64,000 bases of DNA from Citrobacter sp. Cu233 (GCF_030332225.1 NZ_JAOWIF010000028.1:372001-436000); one strand, 5' to 3'. Counted from the stretch's first letter, positions 1-10,670 are shown. Notes: generated from the sequence alone by a model not told the origin. Numbers and translations: made by a program.

Positions 1-348
1 AAAAAAGGCGACGGGCATGCCCATCATATGACCGAACAAGCGGCGGCGCATGGTCATGACCACTTTGCCTGACACCCATGAAATACAGTAGCTGGAGACA
101 TAGCTCGTAATACCACGAACTATCATCAGCCCAATGACCACCAGCGGCATCCACAGCAGCACAGAGCGATCAGTTTTACCAAAACCATCATCCAGTAATG
201 GTTTGAGGAGCGATAACATGAAGGTATCGCTGGCCGCGTTAAGGACTAACGCTATACCCGCCACGATCAGACCCGATTTAAAAGGCGCTATGGTTGGCCA
301 TAGTCGGCGAAACGTCTGCCACGTAGAGAGATCTTTATCGTTATGCAT
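1..348 (-). CDS. msbA: Lipid A/phospholipid flippase MsbA, N-terminal part (cut by window edge)
   Basis: The first 116 codons read from the ATG at 348 towards position 1 and run off the window without a stop. The protein begins [20 protein letters not shown], matching E. coli MsbA. The visible part covers the cytoplasmic N-terminus and the first two membrane segments of the ABC exporter transmembrane domain; the ATPase domain lies outside. MsbA is an inner-membrane homodimer that flips lipid A-core across the membrane. It starts 36 bp beyond the end of comEC on the same strand, the E. coli arrangement. Identification is by family recognition and synteny. Confidence 0.95.
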   Translation of the reverse strand, partial: MHNDKDLSTWQTFRRLWPTIAPFKSGLIVAGIALVLNAASDTFMLSLLKPLLDDGFGKTDRSVLLWMPLVVIGLMIVRGITSYVSSYCISWVSGKVVMTMRRRLFGHMMGMPVAFF

Positions 349-384
349 TCAAAAAACCAGCATTTGTTAGAATAGCCGCATATT

Positions 385-2649
385 CTACCCGTTATCCTCC
401 AACACGCCAAACCACTGATGATACCAACGGGGTAAAATCTGATCCCGTAAGCTGCGTATTCGCCAACTTTTCTGATAAACATCCAGCGTGATTTGACCCT
501 GGTGGGCTGTGTCCAGCCACTGATAATTTTGTTGCCGGTAACGCTGTCGGACTTTCCATGACGGTAGACGCCAGGCATTGTAGCGGGATGCAGAGGCTAT
601 TGCGGCCTGTCCGCCAATGCGTTGAATCAGCGCCAGTGAGGATGAAGTGTTACTACCATGGTGTGGAACCTGCACAAACGTAGCCTGCAGATGCTGCCAG
701 TAGTGACTTAGCATTTTCTGTTCAGCGGGGGATTCAATATCACCTGTCAGAAGAATACTCTGATGTCCGTCATCCACTTTTACCACACAGGAATGGTTAT
801 TCCCCTGCTCTTTATTTCCACTCACTGGCCAATGTGCGCTAAATGTTAACCCCTGCCACTGCCAGCGCTCCCCGCGAAAACAAGGGAGATGGCCTTTCCA
901 GCCCAACGGACTTCTAATCCACAGCGACGGCCAGGCTTGCTGTAGTGATTGCAACCCTCCCCGATGATCCAAATGTTCGTGGCTTAGAATTACCCCTTGC
1001 GGTTCCAGGTTGTGCCAGCGTAGCCAGGGAATGATCAACTGCTGCGCACTATCGCCCTCGGGCCAGGCCAACCCGGTATCATAGAGAATCGCTTTGCCAT
1101 TACGGGCAATCACCATTGCCAGCCCCTGCCCTACATCCAGCATATGTACCTGCCACAAATCAGCGCGGGGTGTTCTCCAGAACGGTCCACTCAATAACAA
1201 AAGCCCGGTAAAACAGGCAACCGGTAGCGTTTTCCAGGCATTGAATCGCCATGCAATAAGCATCAGCCATGGGGACAGCGCAAGCCATTGCCAACGTCCA
1301 TCAATGTTGATCCATCCTTCCGGTAAACTATTGAGTCCCCAAAATAACAATGCCAGAGAACGGTCAGCGAAATACCACAGCCCCGCCTCAATCATCACCT
1401 GACCGGTTAAATGCACGACCATTCCCGCTAATATCAGGGGAACTGAAACAAATGTGACCAGCGGTACCGCAAATAAATTGGCCAGGAATGAGGTCAGGCT
1501 AATACCATGAAATAATGCGATTTGAACAGGCAGAAGCAGCACCGTGATACCCAACTGAAGATGAGCAAGCGCCAGTACTGCGCGCCCGATACGCGGGAGT
1601 GGCCAGTACGGCATCGGCATCCACTGATACCAGAATATCAGCGCCGCTACGGCGAAAGCAGACAACCACAGGCTTTGTGAAAGCACCGCGACCGGATCCA
1701 CGACCACAATTGCTGCCAGGCAGGTAATCCAGACCGCCCATCCACTCCACTGCCTGCCGCTTAGTTTTAGTCCCCCCCATACCATTAGCGCGGTGACCGT
1801 GCGTAATGCCGGTGGTTGCAGCCCCGTCAGCCAGGCATAAAATGCAGCGCATAGCACGCCCCCGACTAGCGGAGCCTGCCAGCAGATCCAGCGTGCCGGC
1901 ATTAAAAATTGTCCACCACGTATCAGTCCGCCAGCGAGGAGAGCGGCAAAAGCAATATGCAGCCCGGAAATGGCCATCAAATGTGCTGTTCCGGTATCAC
2001 GCATTATATTTTTTACCGCCTGCGATACAGACACACGTTCCCCCATCCCCAGCCCCAGTATGACTTGCTGCCAGGGATAGGCGGCAAGTGTGGTATTTAG
2101 CGAGGAGAGATAACGTGCACGCAGACTGCATTGCGGCGTAATCACTGAGGCCTGCAGAAAACGCCCCGTCAGCGACTGATGCTGTGCCAAGGCATAGCGC
2201 TGGCTATCAAATCCACCTTCATTCAGTTGCCCATGCACAGCGCGAACTTTCAACGTCATCGCCCATGTCTGACCTGCGCAAACATCACCGGGTAAGTACT
2301 GCCCATACAGTACGATGCCAACAGCAGGAAATATCCGTCTCCCCTGAAGGTGTGTAATCTGACCGTAGTGCGTGGTCATATTGTCAGTCCCGGTTATTTG
2401 AACAATAGCCTGCTGCGTTTTGGCCGGGAGCGTATCGCCAGCCCAGATAACCTCTTTCGCTGCCAGTATTCCCCACAGGAAAAACAGCAGGACTAATCCG
2501 GCGTAATGCATATATCGATGAGGAATGAGACAAAGCAGACATGCCAGGCCAAATACAAGGCTGACACACAGCATGTCAGGTAATACGGGTAATATCGTCA
2601 GCGGGAGAATGCCGCATAACGCACACGTACTGATTGTTGTTATTTTCAT
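385..2649 (-). CDS. ycaI: ComEC/Rec2-family DNA internalisation protein YcaI
   Basis: 754 codons, the same length as E. coli YcaI (ComEC). The start is the ATG at 2649 (MKITTIS...), because similarity to E. coli begins there; upstream in-frame codons are ignored. The N-terminal two thirds is highly hydrophobic, with many membrane segments of the competence domain (including GTAHLMAISGLHIAF, typical of ComEC). The C-terminal third is a metallo-beta-lactamase-like domain with HEHLDH near residue 557 and GNNHSCVV and LLTGD downstream. The family forms the inner-membrane channel for single-stranded DNA uptake. In enterobacteria its role is less clear; growth on DNA as nutrient has been proposed. 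Confidence 0.93.
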   Translation of the reverse strand: MKITTISTCALCGILPLTILPVLPDMLCVSLVFGLACLLCLIPHRYMHYAGLVLLFFLWGILAAKEVIWAGDTLPAKTQQAIVQITGTDNMTTHYGQITHLQGRRIFPAVGIVLYGQYLPGDVCAGQTWAMTLKVRAVHGQLNEGGFDSQRYALAQHQSLTGRFLQASVITPQCSLRARYLSSLNTTLAAYPWQQVILGLGMGERVSVSQAVKNIMRDTGTAHLMAISGLHIAFAALLAGGLIRGGQFLMPARWICWQAPLVGGVLCAAFYAWLTGLQPPALRTVTALMVWGGLKLSGRQWSGWAVWITCLAAIVVVDPVAVLSQSLWLSAFAVAALIFWYQWMPMPYWPLPRIGRAVLALAHLQLGITVLLLPVQIALFHGISLTSFLANLFAVPLVTFVSVPLILAGMVVHLTGQVMIEAGLWYFADRSLALLFWGLNSLPEGWINIDGRWQWLALSPWLMLIAWRFNAWKTLPVACFTGLLLLSGPFWRTPRADLWQVHMLDVGQGLAMVIARNGKAILYDTGLAWPEGDSAQQLIIPWLRWHNLEPQGVILSHEHLDHRGGLQSLQQAWPSLWIRSPLGWKGHLPCFRGERWQWQGLTFSAHWPVSGNKEQGNNHSCVVKVDDGHQSILLTGDIESPAEQKMLSHYWQHLQATFVQVPHHGSNTSSSLALIQRIGGQAAIASASRYNAWRLPSWKVRQRYRQQNYQWLDTAHQGQITLDVYQKSWRIRSLRDQILPRWYHQWFGVLEDNG

Positions 2650-2806
2650 ATGACACCTCCCTGTGACAGGGAGTGTGCAGGACAACTCAGCAGATGTCTG
2701 GCAACCATTTACCGGTAAACGAGGAGCATTCCGCTGTTATTTAACTGCAGATGTAACATACAAAGAAGTTGGGAGAGGGATCCCTGCACAGAGAGGTAAA
2801 AATGAA

Positions 2807-2830
2807 AAAAGCACCCATACAGGTGCTTTT
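2807..2830 (-). terminator. Rho-independent terminator after ihfB
   Basis: A 9-bp stem (AAAAGCACC / GGTGCTTTT) with a 6-nt loop lies 26 bp beyond the ihfB stop. Read on the minus strand it is followed by a T-rich tract, so it should end ihfB transcripts before ycaI. Confidence 0.8.
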
Positions 2831-2855
2831 CTCGGGGCTAAGTCTTGCTGAGGAC

Positions 2856-3140
2856 TTAACCGTAAATATTGGCGCGATCGCGCAGTTCTTTACCCGGCTT
2901 AAAGTGCGGAACATATTTACCTTCCAGATCCACTTTATCGCCAGTCTTCGGATTACGTCCGGTGCGTGGTGCGCGGTAATGCAAAGAAAAACTACCGAAA
3001 CCGCGGATTTCAATACGCTCGCCCTGCGCAAGAGTCGAGGCCATATGTTCCAGCATCTCTTTTACTGCATCTTCAACCGCTTTCGCGGGAATATGAGGTT
3101 GCTGGGTTGCAAGTCTTTCAATCAATTCTGACTTGGTCAT
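2856..3140 (-). CDS. ihfB: Integration host factor subunit beta
   Basis: 94 codons, the usual length for IHF-beta. The sequence [20 protein letters not shown] and the DNA-intercalating arm region ([13 protein letters not shown]) match E. coli IhfB almost exactly. With IhfA it forms a heterodimer that bends DNA by about 160 degrees at specific sites, acting in recombination, replication and transcription. It sits downstream of rpsA on the same strand, separated by 159 bp that carry three strong hairpins, so it may be expressed from its own promoter as well as by readthrough. Confidence 0.98.
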   Translation of the reverse strand: MTKSELIERLATQQPHIPAKAVEDAVKEMLEHMASTLAQGERIEIRGFGSFSLHYRAPRTGRNPKTGDKVDLEGKYVPHFKPGKELRDRANIYG

Positions 3141-3185
3141 GATTCCTCCGGTTCCTTAAAGGCAAAATTAGCTGCTGCATTGATT

Positions 3186-3282
3186 AAGGGCGGCCGTAGC
3201 CGCCCTTTGTCATTGATTACAGGACGAATCCTGTAATCTGTCAAGCTACTCGTTACCCTTTGTGCTGTTAATAGCACAAAGG
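3186..3282 (-). other. Three consecutive perfect hairpins between rpsA and ihfB
   Basis: In the order rpsA mRNA would meet them: 3282-3257, stem of 10 bp (CCTTTGTGCT / AGCACAAAGG), loop 6; 3238-3215, stem of 10 bp (GATTACAGGA / TCCTGTAATC), loop TTCG; 3207-3186, stem of 9 bp (AAGGGCGGC / GCCGCCCTT), loop TACG closed by C-G. None has a clear U-tract after it. They may protect the rpsA mRNA 3' end or act as RNase or processing signals; the last could be a weak terminator. Confidence 0.75.
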
Positions 3283-3299
3283 ATTTGGAGCACTCGATA

Positions 3300-4973
3300 T
3301 TACTCGCCTTTAGCTGCTTTGAAAGCTTCAGCCATTGCGTTGTTAGAGAAGTTTGCATCTTCCTGTTTGTTAACAGTTGCGATTGCATCTTTCTCATCAG
3401 CTTCGTCTTTAGCACGAACAGACAGGCTGATTGCACGGTTCTTACGATCAACGCCGGTGAATTTAGCTTCAACGTCGTCGCCTACGCTCAGAACCAGAGT
3501 TGCATCTTCAACGCGGTCGCGGGAAGCTTCAGAAGCGCGCAGGTAACCTTCAACACCGTCAGCCAGTTCTACGGTTGCGCCTTTAGCGTCAACTGCAGTG
3601 ACTTTACCGTTTACGATTGCGCCTTTCTTGTTCAGTGCAACCCAGTTGTTGAACGGATCTTCTGCGAGCTGTTTAACGCCCAGAGAGATACGCTCACGTT
3701 CTGCATCAACCTGCAGAACAACTGCTGCGATTTCGTCGCCTTTTTTGTATTCACGTACTGCTTCTTCGCCTGCAACGTTCCAGGAGATGTCAGACAGGTG
3801 AACCAGGCCGTCGATGCCGCCGTCCAGGCCGATGAAGATACCGAAGTCAGTGATAGACTTGATTTTACCTTCAACACGGTCGCCCTTGTTGTGGGTTTCC
3901 GCGAACTGCTGCCATGGGTTGTTTTTGCACTGCTTCAGACCCAGGGAGATACGACGACGTTCTTCGTCGATATCCAGAACCATAACTTCCACTACATCGC
4001 CAACGTTAACAACTTTGGACGGATGGATGTTTTTGTTGGTCCAATCCATTTCGGAAACGTGAACCAGGCCTTCAACGCCTTCTTCGATTTCAACGAAGCA
4101 GCCGTAGTCGGTCAGGTTGGTCACGCGACCAGTCAGTTTGGTACCTTCCGGATAACGCTTAGCGATAGCTACCCATGGATCTTCGCCCAGCTGTTTCAGG
4201 CCCAGAGATACACGAGTACGTTCGCGGTCGAACTTCAGCACTTTAACAGTGATTTCGTCGCCAACGTTTACGATTTCGCTCGGATGCTTAACGCGTTTCC
4301 ATGCCATGTCGGTGATGTGCAGCAGGCCGTCAACGCCACCCAGATCAACGAATGCACCGTAGTCAGTGAGGTTCTTAACGATACCTTTAACTTCCATGCC
4401 TTCCTGCAGGTTTTCCAGCAGCTGATCGCGTTCTGCGCTGTTTTCGGATTCGATAACGGCACGACGGGAAACAACAACGTTGTTACGCTTCTGATCCAGC
4501 TTGATTACTTTGAACTCAAGCTCTTTGCCTTCCAGGTGCAGCGTGTCGCGGACCGGACGAACGTCTACCAGGGAACCCGGCAGGAACGCGCGAATACCAT
4601 TCAGCTCAACAGTGAAGCCACCCTTGACTTTGCCATTGATAACACCAGTAACGGTTGCAGCTTCTTCGTAAGCTTTTTCCAGCGTGATCCAAGCTTCGTG
4701 ACGTTTGGCTTTTTCACGGGACAGCAGAGTTTCACCGAAGCCGTCTTCTACTGCATCCAGAGCAACGTCAACTTCGTCACCAACCTGGATTTCCAGCTCG
4801 CCCTGGGCGTTTTTGAACTGCTCTGCCGGAATGGCGGACTCAGATTTCAGACCGGCGTCAACCAGTACTACGTCTTTGTCGATAGCAACAACAACACCAC
4901 GAACGATGGAACCCGGACGGGTTTCGATTTCTTTTAAGGATTCTTCAAACAGTTGAGCAAAAGATTCAGTCAT
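3300..4973 (-). CDS. rpsA: 30S ribosomal protein S1
   Basis: 557 codons, identical in length to E. coli S1, beginning [20 protein letters not shown]. Six S1/OB-fold repeats are visible along the protein; repeats three to six carry the clearest signatures (for example [18 protein letters not shown] and [19 protein letters not shown]). S1 binds mRNA at the 30S platform and is needed for initiation on most leaders. Codon use is strongly biased towards highly expressed codons, which leaves a long stop-free frame on the opposite strand. The gene lies downstream of cmk with a 113-bp leader; in E. coli the protein represses its own mRNA. Confidence 0.99.
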   Translation of the reverse strand: MTESFAQLFEESLKEIETRPGSIVRGVVVAIDKDVVLVDAGLKSESAIPAEQFKNAQGELEIQVGDEVDVALDAVEDGFGETLLSREKAKRHEAWITLEKAYEEAATVTGVINGKVKGGFTVELNGIRAFLPGSLVDVRPVRDTLHLEGKELEFKVIKLDQKRNNVVVSRRAVIESENSAERDQLLENLQEGMEVKGIVKNLTDYGAFVDLGGVDGLLHITDMAWKRVKHPSEIVNVGDEITVKVLKFDRERTRVSLGLKQLGEDPWVAIAKRYPEGTKLTGRVTNLTDYGCFVEIEEGVEGLVHVSEMDWTNKNIHPSKVVNVGDVVEVMVLDIDEERRRISLGLKQCKNNPWQQFAETHNKGDRVEGKIKSITDFGIFIGLDGGIDGLVHLSDISWNVAGEEAVREYKKGDEIAAVVLQVDAERERISLGVKQLAEDPFNNWVALNKKGAIVNGKVTAVDAKGATVELADGVEGYLRASEASRDRVEDATLVLSVGDDVEAKFTGVDRKNRAISLSVRAKDEADEKDAIATVNKQEDANFSNNAMAEAFKAAKGE

Positions 4974-5086
4974 GTTTAATCTTCAGGTTTCATATTTAAC
5001 GTCCACCTGGCTCCATGCCGGATGGGGTTGTTTAACATACCCGCTGTCAATCCATTGCAACGGGGGTACTGCAAATTCGGTCGCAC

Positions 5087-5770
5087 TTATGCGAGAGCCA
5101 GTTTTTGGCGCGCGTATTGTAACGCTTTTTCAATCACTTGCTCAATGCTTAATCGGGTTGAATCCAAAACTAAAGCATCAGCAGCGGGAACCAGCGGCGC
5201 TACAGCACGGTTGCGATCACGATCATCGCGTTCTTCGATCTCGGCCAAAAGGCGTTCAAAGTTAACACTAAAGCCCTTCTCCTGCAACTGTAGCATACGT
5301 CGATGCGCACGTTCTTGCGAGGAGGCGTCCAGAAAAATTTTTACTGGCGCATCAGGGAATACCACAGTGCCCATATCGCGTCCGTCAGCGATCAGGCCCG
5401 GTGCTTCGCGGAAGGCGCGCTGGCGCCGTAAAAGCGCTTCGCGCACACGGGGAAATGCAGCCACCTGGGATGCGGCATTTGCCACTTCCTGAGTGCGGAT
5501 TTCACCACTGACATCTTCACCTTCCAGAATAACTTCCAGATTGCCGTCTGTTGAGATAAAACGCACATCCAGATGCGACGCAAGCGGTACCAGAGCATCT
5601 TCAGAAGCCACATCAACATGATGATGCAACGCCGCAAGCGCCAGTACACGGTAGATCGCGCCTGAATCTAACAGATGCCACTGCAATGCTTCCGCCATTG
5701 CCTTGCACAAGGTGCCTTTACCTGCACCACTTGGGCCATCAATGGTAATAACCGGGGCAATTGCCGTCAT
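5087..5770 (-). CDS. cmk: Cytidylate kinase
   Basis: 227 codons from the ATG at 5770 ([20 protein letters not shown]), the E. coli length; an AAGGAGA Shine-Dalgarno lies just upstream. Nucleotide-binding P-loop GPSGAGKGT at residues 11-19; CMP-binding region with DSGAIYR and the RDMGT motif. It phosphorylates CMP and dCMP using ATP, supplying CDP/dCDP. It is upstream of rpsA on the same strand, the conserved cmk-rpsA pair. Unlike E. coli, no ycaL separates it from aroA; only 171 bp lie between them. Confidence 0.98.
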   Translation of the reverse strand: MTAIAPVITIDGPSGAGKGTLCKAMAEALQWHLLDSGAIYRVLALAALHHHVDVASEDALVPLASHLDVRFISTDGNLEVILEGEDVSGEIRTQEVANAASQVAAFPRVREALLRRQRAFREAPGLIADGRDMGTVVFPDAPVKIFLDASSQERAHRRMLQLQEKGFSVNFERLLAEIEERDDRDRNRAVAPLVPAADALVLDSTRLSIEQVIEKALQYARQKLALA

Positions 5771-5941
5771 CTTTTTCTCCTTAAACAGGCATACGTTAAC
5801 GTGAACGCCGCGCATTATACGCGCCAACGTCTACGAACGTTATCTTTGTGTGAAAAATACAGACTCATTGAAGCTGAGTGTAGAATAAATGGGCAATCGG
5901 AGATGACGGAATGTGCCGCACCCGAAGATGCGGCAATAAAG

Positions 5942-7225
5942 TCAGGCAGGTGTGCTGATACGGGCCAGTTGTTCGAAGTAATCCGGGAAGGTTTTCGCGG
6001 TACATTTCGGGTCAAGAATGGTAACGGGTGTGTCAGACAGCGCCACCAGCGAGAAACACATCGCCATACGGTGATCGTTATAGGTCGCAATATCCGCAAA
6101 CCGCAGCTTAACCGGCGGAGTGATACGGATAAAATCATGCCCCTCTTCAACTTCCGCACCCACTTTCCGCAGCTCGGTTGCCATAGCAAACAGACGGTCA
6201 GTCTCTTTGACACGCCAGTTGTAAATGTTCCGTAAAGTCGTTGTGCCCTTTGCAAACAGCGCGGCGGTCGCAATGGTCATTGCCGCATCAGGAATATGAT
6301 TCATATCCATATCAACAGCGTTCAACTCACCGCGAGTACAGGCAATAAAATCATCACCCCATGTCACGGTCGCGCCCATTTTTTCCAGCACATCGGCAAA
6401 GCGAATATCACCCTGCATGCTATGACGCCCAATTCCGGTAACCTTCACCGTACCGCCTTTGATCGCGCCGGCCGCGAGAAAATACGAGGCCGATGAAGCA
6501 TCGCCTTCTACCAGATAGGCGCCCGGAGACTGGTACTGTTGGTTGCCCTGCACGACGAAACGTTGGTAGTTCTGGTTTTCAATGTCAACACCAAACGTTT
6601 TCATCAGGTTCAGTGTAATGTCAATGTACGGTTTTGACACAAGATCGCCTTTAATCGCGATTGTCGTATCCTGCGGCGCAAGCGGTGCCGTCATCAGCAG
6701 CGCGGTCAGGAACTGGCTGGAAACGCTGCCGTCAACGTCAACCTGCCCTCCGTTGAAGCCACCATGCAGACGTAAAGGCGGGTAATTCTCCTGCTCCAGA
6801 TATTCAATTTTTGCCCCCCCCTGGCGCAGTGCGTCAACCAGGTGGCCAATCGGGCGCTCTTTCATACGTGGCTCGCCGGTCAGCACAATATCATTGCTGC
6901 CCAGGCACAGCGCAGCGGCCAGCGGGCGCATTGCGGTTCCGGCGTTACCGAGGAACAGCTCTACAGCGCCTTCGGCATGCAGTGGGCCACCATTCCCCGT
7001 AATTTCACAGCGGGTACGATCGGCCGAAAGGGTATAGTTAATCCCCAACGCATTCAGCGCATTCAGCATATGGCGGACATCATCACTGTCCAGCAGGTTT
7101 GTCAGGACAGTGGTGCCATTTGCTAGTGCAGCCAGCAGCAAAGCGCGGTTAGAAACACTTTTGGATCCAGGCAGATTGATGGTGCCATCCACCCGCGCAA
7201 TGGGTTGTAACGTCAGGGATTCCAT
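5942..7225 (-). CDS. aroA: 3-phosphoshikimate 1-carboxyvinyltransferase (EPSP synthase)
   Basis: 427 codons from the ATG at 7225 ([14 protein letters not shown]), matching the E. coli and Salmonella enzyme in length. Motifs: [17 protein letters not shown] (phosphate binding), [11 protein letters not shown] (PEP binding), and KETDR. It joins PEP to shikimate 3-phosphate in the pathway to chorismate. It is the second gene of the serC-aroA operon, with a terminator-like hairpin in the gap that may lower its expression relative to serC. An in-frame TTG nine bases upstream is not needed. Confidence 0.99.
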   Translation of the reverse strand: MESLTLQPIARVDGTINLPGSKSVSNRALLLAALANGTTVLTNLLDSDDVRHMLNALNALGINYTLSADRTRCEITGNGGPLHAEGAVELFLGNAGTAMRPLAAALCLGSNDIVLTGEPRMKERPIGHLVDALRQGGAKIEYLEQENYPPLRLHGGFNGGQVDVDGSVSSQFLTALLMTAPLAPQDTTIAIKGDLVSKPYIDITLNLMKTFGVDIENQNYQRFVVQGNQQYQSPGAYLVEGDASSASYFLAAGAIKGGTVKVTGIGRHSMQGDIRFADVLEKMGATVTWGDDFIACTRGELNAVDMDMNHIPDAAMTIATAALFAKGTTTLRNIYNWRVKETDRLFAMATELRKVGAEVEEGHDFIRITPPVKLRFADIATYNDHRMAMCFSLVALSDTPVTILDPKCTAKTFPDYFEQLARISTPA

Positions 7226-7251
7226 GAAACTCAACTCTCAAAAACAGACAT

Positions 7252-7278
7252 AAAAACCCCACAGGCTGGCTGCGGGGA
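7252..7278 (-). terminator. Intercistronic terminator/attenuator between serC and aroA
   Basis: On the minus strand CCCCGCA and TGTGGGG form a stem followed by TTTTTA, 17 bp beyond the serC stop. It should cause partial termination, a known feature of the serC-aroA operon in E. coli and Salmonella. Confidence 0.75.
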
Positions 7279-7294
7279 TGAAAAGTACAGCAGA

Positions 7295-8383
7295 TTAGCC
7301 GCGGCGACGCTCAAAATCGACCATGAAATCGGTCAGTGCTTTTACGCCTTCCAGCGGCATAGCGTTATAGATTGAAGCCCGCATTCCGCCAACCACACGG
7401 TGTCCCTTCAGTGCATGCAGGCCCGCAGCAAACGACTCTTCCAGGAAGAGTTTATCGAGCGCGTTGTCAGCCAACTGGAACGGTACGTTCATACGTGAAC
7501 GGTTCGACTTCGCCACATCGTTGCGGTAGAAATCGCTGTTATCAATCACGCCGTACAGCAGTTCTGCTTTTTGCTGGTTAATTTTATCCATTGCACTGAC
7601 GCCGCCCTGTTTTTTCAGCCATTTAAAGACCAGGCCTGACAGATACCAGGCAAAGGTCGGTGGCGTGTTAAACATGGAGTCGTTGTCATTCAGTACGGTA
7701 TAGTCAAGTATCGACGGGCAAGACACGTGGGCTTTACCCAGTAAATCTTCACGTACGATGACAATGGTCAGCCCGGCAGGGCCAATATTTTTCTGCGCAC
7801 CCGCGTAGATAACGCCATAGCGGCTAACATCAAGCGGCGCGGAAAGAATGGTAGAAGACAGATCCGCCGTGACCACCACATTGCTGGCAAAATTCGGCGT
7901 TTCATCAATCGCAATACCGTCGATGGTTTCGTTCGGGCAATAGTGCAGATACGCCGCGTTGTCAGAAAGCTGCCATTCGCTCATCGGCTTAACAGCGCGC
8001 AGGCCGTCAACGGTGACTTTGGCATCAATAACGTTTGGCGTGCAGTACTTTTTCGCTTCTTTAATCGCGCTGGCTGCCCAGTAACCGGCATCAACGTAAT
8101 CTGCCGTCGTTTTATCACCCAGAATATTTAACGGGATACCCGCAAACTGTCCACGACCACCGCCATGACAGAACAACACTTTATAGTTGGAGGGGATATT
8201 GAGAAGATCGCGAAAATCCTGCTCTGCTTCCTCTGCAACCTGGATGAACTCTTTACCTCGGTGGCTAATTTCCATCACCGACGTGCCAAGACCGTTCCAG
8301 TCACAAAGATCCTGTTGAGCCAGTTTAAGTACTTCCGCCGGAAGCATTGCCGGACCTGAACTAAAATTGAAGACCTGAGCCAT
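7295..8383 (-). CDS. serC: Phosphoserine aminotransferase
   Basis: 362 codons, the E. coli length, starting [20 protein letters not shown] class V PLP aminotransferase; the Schiff-base lysine is in [12 protein letters not shown] near residue 198. It converts 3-phosphohydroxypyruvate to phosphoserine in serine synthesis and also acts in pyridoxal phosphate synthesis. It is the first gene of the operon with aroA and diverges from ycaO across a 447-bp gap. ycaP, which lies here in E. coli, is missing. Confidence 0.99.
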   Translation of the reverse strand: MAQVFNFSSGPAMLPAEVLKLAQQDLCDWNGLGTSVMEISHRGKEFIQVAEEAEQDFRDLLNIPSNYKVLFCHGGGRGQFAGIPLNILGDKTTADYVDAGYWAASAIKEAKKYCTPNVIDAKVTVDGLRAVKPMSEWQLSDNAAYLHYCPNETIDGIAIDETPNFASNVVVTADLSSTILSAPLDVSRYGVIYAGAQKNIGPAGLTIVIVREDLLGKAHVSCPSILDYTVLNDNDSMFNTPPTFAWYLSGLVFKWLKKQGGVSAMDKINQQKAELLYGVIDNSDFYRNDVAKSNRSRMNVPFQLADNALDKLFLEESFAAGLHALKGHRVVGGMRASIYNAMPLEGVKALTDFMVDFERRRG

Positions 8384-8830
8384 TTCCCCTCACCACGTTG
8401 TGTTGTTATCCAATCAACATCCTGTCGTTTACGATAATTCCTGTGACAGACATTGGGTATAAGTTATTCCTGTGGATATCGGTTTTATCATTCAGTGACA
8501 CGCGCCGCAATGGGTAAAACTGGTCAGGGCAAAAATGAGCGATGCGTCACACAACAGAATCTATCGGATTGACGGATAAAAACCGAGATTTTCGCTATCA
8601 GGAGGCGCATTTTGCCCAGCCGACCTTCGACCATTCTGGTTTTGCCTCGCGCAGAGATATATTAAAGAAAGAAGCCCCCCTTCCCTTCAGCAGATAGTCC
8701 GCGAACATTCGACTGCATACGCCACGGTGTGAATCAAATGCTTTATTTACGCTGAGGCTCCGGCGGCGATAGCGCCATTCATTGAAAACCCGTATCATTG
8801 CGCGCTTTCCGTACGACAAAAGTGATTTTC
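8384..8830. promoter_or_regulatory. Divergent serC/ycaO intergenic region
   Basis: 447 bp that should contain the serC promoter (minus) and ycaO promoter (plus). E. coli carries ycaP here. I see no intact gene; a 73-codon minus-strand frame at 8598-8819 has no recognisable similarity or convincing ribosome binding site and is not called. Confidence 0.6.
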
Positions 8831-10591
8831 ATGACGCAAACATTTATCCCCGGCAAAGATGCCGCACTGGAAGATTCCATCGCTCGCTTCCAGCAAAAAT
8901 TACTCGACCTCGGTTTTCAAATTGAAGAAGCCTCATGGTTGAATCCCGTTCCTAACGTCTGGTCTGTACATATTCGCGACAAAGAATGCGCGCTGTGCTT
9001 TACCAACGGTAAAGGTGCGACTAAAAAAGCGGCACTGGCCTCCGCACTGGGCGAATATTTTGAGCGTCTGTCCACGAATTACTTCTTTGCGGATTTCTGG
9101 CTGGGCGAAACCATCGCTAACGGCCCGTTCGTACATTACCCGAACGAAAAATGGTTCCCACTGACTGAAGATGATGACGTACCTGAAGGTTTGCTGGATG
9201 TGCGTCTGCGTGCATTCTACGATCCAGACAATGAACTGACCGGTAGCATGCTTATCGATCTGCAATCCGGCAATGAAGAACGCGGCGTTTGTGGCCTGCC
9301 GTTTACCCGTCAGTCAGATAATCAGACCGTTTACATTCCGATGAACATTATCGGTAACCTGTACGTATCTAACGGTATGTCTGCGGGTAACACACCGAAT
9401 GAAGCCCGCGTTCAGGGGCTGTCTGAAGTTTTTGAGCGCTATGTGAAGAACCGCATTATCGCGGAAAGCATCAGCCTGCCGGAAATTCCGGCCGAAGTGA
9501 TGTCGCGTTACCCGGCAGTCGTTGAATCCATTGCAAAGCTGGAAGCCGAAGGATTCCCAATATTCGCGTACGACGGTTCGCTGGGTGGCAAATACCCGGT
9601 TATCTGCGTGGTACTGTTCAACCCGGCTAACGGTACCTGTTTTGCCTCTTTCGGTGCGCACCCGGATTTCGGTGTTGCACTGGAGCGTACCGTCACTGAA
9701 CTGTTGCAGGGCCGTGGTCTGAAAGATCTTGATGTCTTCACTCCCCCAACCTTCGACGATGAAGAAGTGGCTGAGCACACTAACCTCGAAACGCACTTCA
9801 TCGATTCCAGCGGTCTGATCTCCTGGGATCTGTTCAAGCAGGATGCCGATTACCCGTTCGTTGACTGGAATTTCTCCGGTACAACGGAAGAAGAGTTTGC
9901 AACCCTGATGGCCATCTTCAAAGCGGAAGATAAAGAAGTCTACATCGCCGACTACGAGCACCTGAGCGTTTACGCTTGCCGCATTATCGTCCCGGGTATG
10001 TCTGACATCTACCCAGCAGAAGATTTGTGGTTAGCCAACAACAGTATGGGAGCGCACCTGCGTGATACCATTCTCTCTCTGCCAGGCAGCGAATGGGAAA
10101 AAGAAGACTACCTCAACCTGCTCGCACAGCTGGATGAAGAAGGGTTCGACGATTTCACTCGCGTACGTGAACTGCTGGGTTTGGCGACCGGAGCGGATAA
10201 TGGCTGGTATACCCTGCGCATTGGCGAGCTCAAAGTAATGCTGGCTCTGGCGGGTGGTGACCTTGAGCAGGCACTGATCTGGACGGAATGGACGATGGAA
10301 TTTAACGCATCCGTCTTTAGTGCTGAACGCGCAAACTATTACCGCTGCCTGCAAACCCTGCTGCTGCTGTCACAGGAAGAGGACCGCCAGCCGCTGCAGT
10401 ATCTTAACGCATTTGTTCGTATGTACGGTGCAGAGGCAGTTGAAGCAGCAAGTGCAGCAATGAGCGGAGAAGCGCCATTCTATGGATTACAAACGGTTGA
10501 TAGCGATCTGCAGGCTTTCCCGGCACATCAGTCTCTGCTGAAAGCCTATGAGAAGCTACAACGTGCGAAAGCAACGCACTGGTCAAAATAG
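8831..10591 (+). CDS. ycaO: YcaO protein, accessory factor for ribosomal protein S12 methylthiolation
   Basis: 586 codons from the ATG at 8831 (MTQTFIPGKDAALEDSIARF), the E. coli length. The YcaO ATP-binding fold shows the conserved glutamate-containing helices ALASALGEYFERLS and EARVQGLSEVFERYV, and the C-terminal part forms TPR-like helices. In E. coli YcaO is reported to assist RimO in beta-methylthiolation of Asp on S12. Other family members use ATP to make azolines, amidines or thioamides, but no precursor-peptide gene or partner enzyme is beside it here. It lies upstream of focA on the same strand. Confidence 0.96.
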   Translation: MTQTFIPGKDAALEDSIARFQQKLLDLGFQIEEASWLNPVPNVWSVHIRDKECALCFTNGKGATKKAALASALGEYFERLSTNYFFADFWLGETIANGPFVHYPNEKWFPLTEDDDVPEGLLDVRLRAFYDPDNELTGSMLIDLQSGNEERGVCGLPFTRQSDNQTVYIPMNIIGNLYVSNGMSAGNTPNEARVQGLSEVFERYVKNRIIAESISLPEIPAEVMSRYPAVVESIAKLEAEGFPIFAYDGSLGGKYPVICVVLFNPANGTCFASFGAHPDFGVALERTVTELLQGRGLKDLDVFTPPTFDDEEVAEHTNLETHFIDSSGLISWDLFKQDADYPFVDWNFSGTTEEEFATLMAIFKAEDKEVYIADYEHLSVYACRIIVPGMSDIYPAEDLWLANNSMGAHLRDTILSLPGSEWEKEDYLNLLAQLDEEGFDDFTRVRELLGLATGADNGWYTLRIGELKVMLALAGGDLEQALIWTEWTMEFNASVFSAERANYYRCLQTLLLLSQEEDRQPLQYLNAFVRMYGAEAVEAASAAMSGEAPFYGLQTVDSDLQAFPAHQSLLKAYEKLQRAKATHWSK

Positions 10592-10644
10592 TGGCAAACA
10601 GCCTGTGTTGAGTAGGCTAAACGTATTGTCTGGGCTATATTACG

Positions 10645-10670
10645 GGGCGCTTTAAGCGCCCTGTTTTTTT
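10645..10670 (+). terminator. Rho-independent terminator after ycaO
   Basis: GGGCGC and GCGCCC form a 6-bp stem around TTTAA, followed by TGTTTTTTT. It lies 54 bp past the ycaO stop and separates it from the focA promoters. Confidence 0.85.

Noticed and set aside
3285-4937. 550-codon open frame antisense to rpsA
   Set aside because: It is the complement of a highly biased coding sequence; preferred codons leave few antisense stops. The product is a Phe/Asn/Val-rich string with no family likeness.
8598-8819. 73-codon minus-strand frame in the serC-ycaO gap, whose end (PEWSK...AK) faintly recalls the end of YcaP
   Set aside because: ycaP would lie on the opposite strand here, the rest of the frame shows no likeness, and there is no good ribosome binding site.
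8831-10591. YcaO as part of a peptide natural-product cluster
   Set aside because: Neighbours are serC and focA, the length and sequence match the housekeeping YcaO, and no precursor peptide, dehydrogenase or peptidase gene is near.
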